This document shows, piece after piece, positions 30,550 to 32,441 of a stretch of DNA of 32,441 bases. Numbering within the stretch: position 1 is the first letter of the stretch; each line of letters begins with the position of its first letter. Source of the DNA: a virus. Below the pieces are notes generated by a model. That model searched no databases. It worked only from the letters and a program-made list of their open reading frames with translations, and had not been told where the DNA came from. The DNA lies in IMG/VR virus record IMGVR_UViG_3300046450_001696, positions 1 through 32,441 of that record; one strand, written 5' to 3'. Both the position numbers and the translations under genes were made by a program.

Positions 30550-30891
30550 GTGTATGAATATAAAGTGGTATATTATAAAATTATTAATGGTGACCAGTTA
30601 GATATGGTTCTGGACCTAGGATTTTATGTTCGTATTACTCAAAAAGTAAAATTATTTGGGGTTAGCATTATTCCAGATCAAAATACTGGCGCAAAAGAAT
30701 TTCTTTCTAATGCTTTAGAAGGAAAAGATGTAATGTGTAGAATAGTATTTTCTAAAAAAGGTAAGCAAGGTAGAAGTTTTGGTACATTGTTTGCTAAAGA
30801 AAAAGGGACTGAAAAGTATACTAATATTAATACAACAATAGTATCCCAATCATTTGCAACAACACATTTAGGTGCAGAATCAGATAAATAA
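30550..30891 (+). CDS. SNase (staphylococcal nuclease)-like protein, probably inactive, 113 aa
   Basis: GTG start. The strand order resembles the thermonuclease barrel: YKVVYYKIINGDQLDMVLDLGF stands where active members have DGDT, KVKLFGVSIIPD where they have RL-GIDTPE, and KGKQGRSFGTLFA where they have the G-R-x-L segment. The Asp, Glu and first Arg needed for calcium binding and catalysis are not at the expected places, so it is likely a binding rather than a cutting protein. Its 3' end overlaps a late-type box. Confidence 0.55.
   Translation: MYEYKVVYYKIINGDQLDMVLDLGFYVRITQKVKLFGVSIIPDQNTGAKEFLSNALEGKDVMCRIVFSKKGKQGRSFGTLFAKEKGTEKYTNINTTIVSQSFATTHLGAESDK
30883..30890 (+). promoter_or_regulatory. 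late-promoter-like GATAAATA
   Basis: One mismatch to TATAAATA, overlapping the end of the SNase-like gene, 34 nt before the GTG start at 30924; a GGGAGA ribosome site lies between. Confidence 0.5.
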
Positions 30892-30923
30892 TTTTAACTA
30901 AGATATAGTCGGGAGAATATAAC

Positions 30924-31493
30924 GTGTCTGACAGATACATAAAAAAACATTTATACGGTGAAACCTCAGTAGGTAAACGATTCACTGTAGCATTAACATC
31001 CGTTTCAGCACCAAGTGCTGGCGAAGGAACAATCTTTGGATTGAACTCAGATCAATTAGATACTGCTGGTACTGCAATGGATAGTGAAGCAAAACAACTT
31101 GCAGTAGAACGTGGAAATATGCGTTGGCAATTAGTACAAGAACATTTAGGCGAATTTGCAAATCCAACAGAACTTTGGATAGGTACACCAACACATACAA
31201 ATGGTGTTGCTACTGCCTTTGATTTTTTTGTAGAATACAAAGTTACTCCGCATTGGACTGACAATTCAACAACATTAACAGGCGCTGATGCAGTAAAACG
31301 TATGGTCGCAACAGCTCTTTCCGTAGCCAAGTCTGTAAATAGAATAACTTATGCAGATGGTACTGCTCGCACAAGCGGCGGCGGTCAAGGAAATAGAGTT
31401 AGAGCAGAGCCAATTACATCCGCTCTACTTGATACAGTTTCGAATATCGAAGCAAGCGGCGGAAACGCAAACATTGCAGTAACCGCATATTAA
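30924..31493 (+). CDS. probable virion structural protein, 189 aa
   Basis: GTG start with GGGAGA about 10 nt upstream. The protein is rich in Thr, Ala, Ser and Gly with no Cys, as in abundant structural proteins. It contains YIKKHLYGETSVGKRFTVALTS near the start, an ELWIGTPTHTNGVATAF middle and an RAEPITSALLDTVSNIEASGG end. A late promoter precedes it, and the next virion-type gene follows with the stop and ATG directly adjacent. The family is not recognised; the position in the particle is unknown. Confidence 0.65.
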   Translation: MSDRYIKKHLYGETSVGKRFTVALTSVSAPSAGEGTIFGLNSDQLDTAGTAMDSEAKQLAVERGNMRWQLVQEHLGEFANPTELWIGTPTHTNGVATAFDFFVEYKVTPHWTDNSTTLTGADAVKRMVATALSVAKSVNRITYADGTARTSGGGQGNRVRAEPITSALLDTVSNIEASGGNANIAVTAY

Positions 31494-32441
31494 TGATTTT
31501 TGCTCTTTTCGTATTATTCACAGCATTATGCATTTCAGCCACAGCGGCCTACTATTCAATAGTGGGCCTAATGGCTATCTTCAGTGGCGCAGTAGTATCC
31601 ATTGCAGTAATGGGTACAGTATTAGAAGTTGGTAAACTTGTTACAGCAAGTTGGCTTTACCAATTCTGGCCTAGAATTCCTAAATTAATAAGATCATATC
31701 TTACAATTTCTGTTGTTATATTAATGCTCATAACTTCTATGGGTATTTTTGGTTATCTCTCAAAAGCACATCTACAACAAAATGCAATGTCTGAAGAACA
31801 GGTTGCACAAATTGAAGTATATGCAGAAAAATTAGTAAGATCAAATGCAAAAATACAACGATGGAATGACGACATTGGTCGACTTAATAGAGGCGAAAAT
31901 GTTAGAGTAGATCTTCTTATTAAAAATGAACAAGAACAATTAAACATTATATATGATAGAATTAAAGATGAAAAACTTCAACTAAAATTAATAGCCGACG
32001 AACAAATTGCAGTACAAGATAGCAAATTAACCGAATATGCAGAACGTACTAAAACTGATTTGGCTTTATTACAACAACGGCCCGATGGTAAAGTTGATGA
32101 TGAAACAGGTAAAACAGAAAAAGAAATAGCAATAGATAAAGTACGTAAAAGAGATAGAGGTGTTTCGTGGGTTGCACGAGATAAAATGAGAAAGATAAGT
32201 GAGCAATTACGTAAAGACTTTAGCAAGACAGATAAAGAATATGCATCTCAAATTAAAACTATTAACACACGAATACAAGAATTGCGACAGCAAGCACAAT
32301 TAAAGACAGAAGATATTGATACAACAATTACAAAACTTGAAGGATTTATTGAAAAAGAACAAACTGTTGCCGATAATGCAAGGGTTACAAAATTACAACA
32401 TGAAAGCAAGTACAGAGAAATAGAAGTTGATGTTGGTCCTG
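31494..32441 (+). CDS. virion membrane/coiled-coil protein (3' truncated by the window)
   Basis: ATG directly after the previous stop; open to the window end (316 residues seen). Hydrophobic segments at about 1-20, 24-48 and 62-85 include SIVGLMAIFSGAVVSIAVMG and VVILMLITSMGIFGYLSKAH, a highly recurrent N-terminus in marine T4-like phages annotated as structural. From about 90 on it is a long charged coiled coil (EEQVAQIEVYAEKLVRS...). It may lie in the tail tube or act on host membranes during DNA entry. No enzyme motif is seen. Confidence 0.82.

Noticed and set aside
1-32441. CRISPR array, insertion sequence or integrase/attachment site
   Set aside because: No regularly spaced repeats, transposase or integrase motifs, or paired tRNA-type repeats were seen on either strand.

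Overview
The window (32.4 kb, AT-rich, almost fully coding) is part of a tailed-phage genome of the T4-like marine myovirus type. The evidence is a T4-style replication set (UvsW-like helicase end, gp62-like clamp-loader subunit, gp61-like primase, gp41-like helicase), TATAAATA-type late promoters in front of virion-type genes, a PAAR spike-tip protein, a lysis protein, and structural families common in ocean T4-like phages. The low GC and the B12-dependent ribonucleotide reductase fit a phage of an abundant marine bacterium such as a SAR11-type alphaproteobacterium. The host is inferred and not shown by the sequence.

Layout. 1-7.35 kb: replication block on the + strand (helicase, gp62-like, a zinc-finger protein, a short DnaE-like fragment, a PhyH-type oxygenase, a structural protein, primase, helicase), with three short minus-strand genes. 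7.6-12.2 kb: small genes, two related nucleotidyltransferase-fold proteins, a radical SAM/SPASM enzyme, a small lipoprotein and a short protein. Several of these begin with a segment resembling the T4 capsid-targeting peptide and its gp21 cleavage site. 12.26-17.35 kb: virion and lysis-type genes (small membrane proteins, a lysozyme-like protein, a scaffold or core-like protein). 17.4-19.9 kb: a sigma70-like promoter, a PD-(D/E)XK nuclease, a second radical SAM enzyme and a fibre-type protein. 20.0-25.1 kb: class II ribonucleotide reductase, PAAR protein, a 728-residue tail or fibre protein and a mini SET-domain protein.

25.1-29.0 kb is the most unusual part. A minus-strand cassette (27.81 to 25.16 kb) carries a DUF6356-like membrane protein, a haem-oxygenase-like di-iron oxidase, a VOC metalloenzyme, an AsnRS/AspRS catalytic core without an anticodon-binding domain (like archaeal asparagine synthetase), a C2H2 zinc-finger protein, and a tRNA. 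The tRNA has Asn identity elements (GUU anticodon, U1-A72, G73) but a Leu-type body with a long variable arm. Divergent from this cassette lies a complete eukaryotic-type (GSII) glutamine synthetase. Together they look like an amide-nitrogen (Asn/Gln) or aminoacyl-tRNA-linked module, which I have not seen described as such in a phage. 29.0-32.4 kb: GIY-YIG nuclease, small membrane protein, secreted SleB-type hydrolase, degenerate SNase-like protein, structural protein, and the start of a large membrane/coiled-coil virion protein that runs off the end.

All family calls come from reading motifs by eye. No database search was run.
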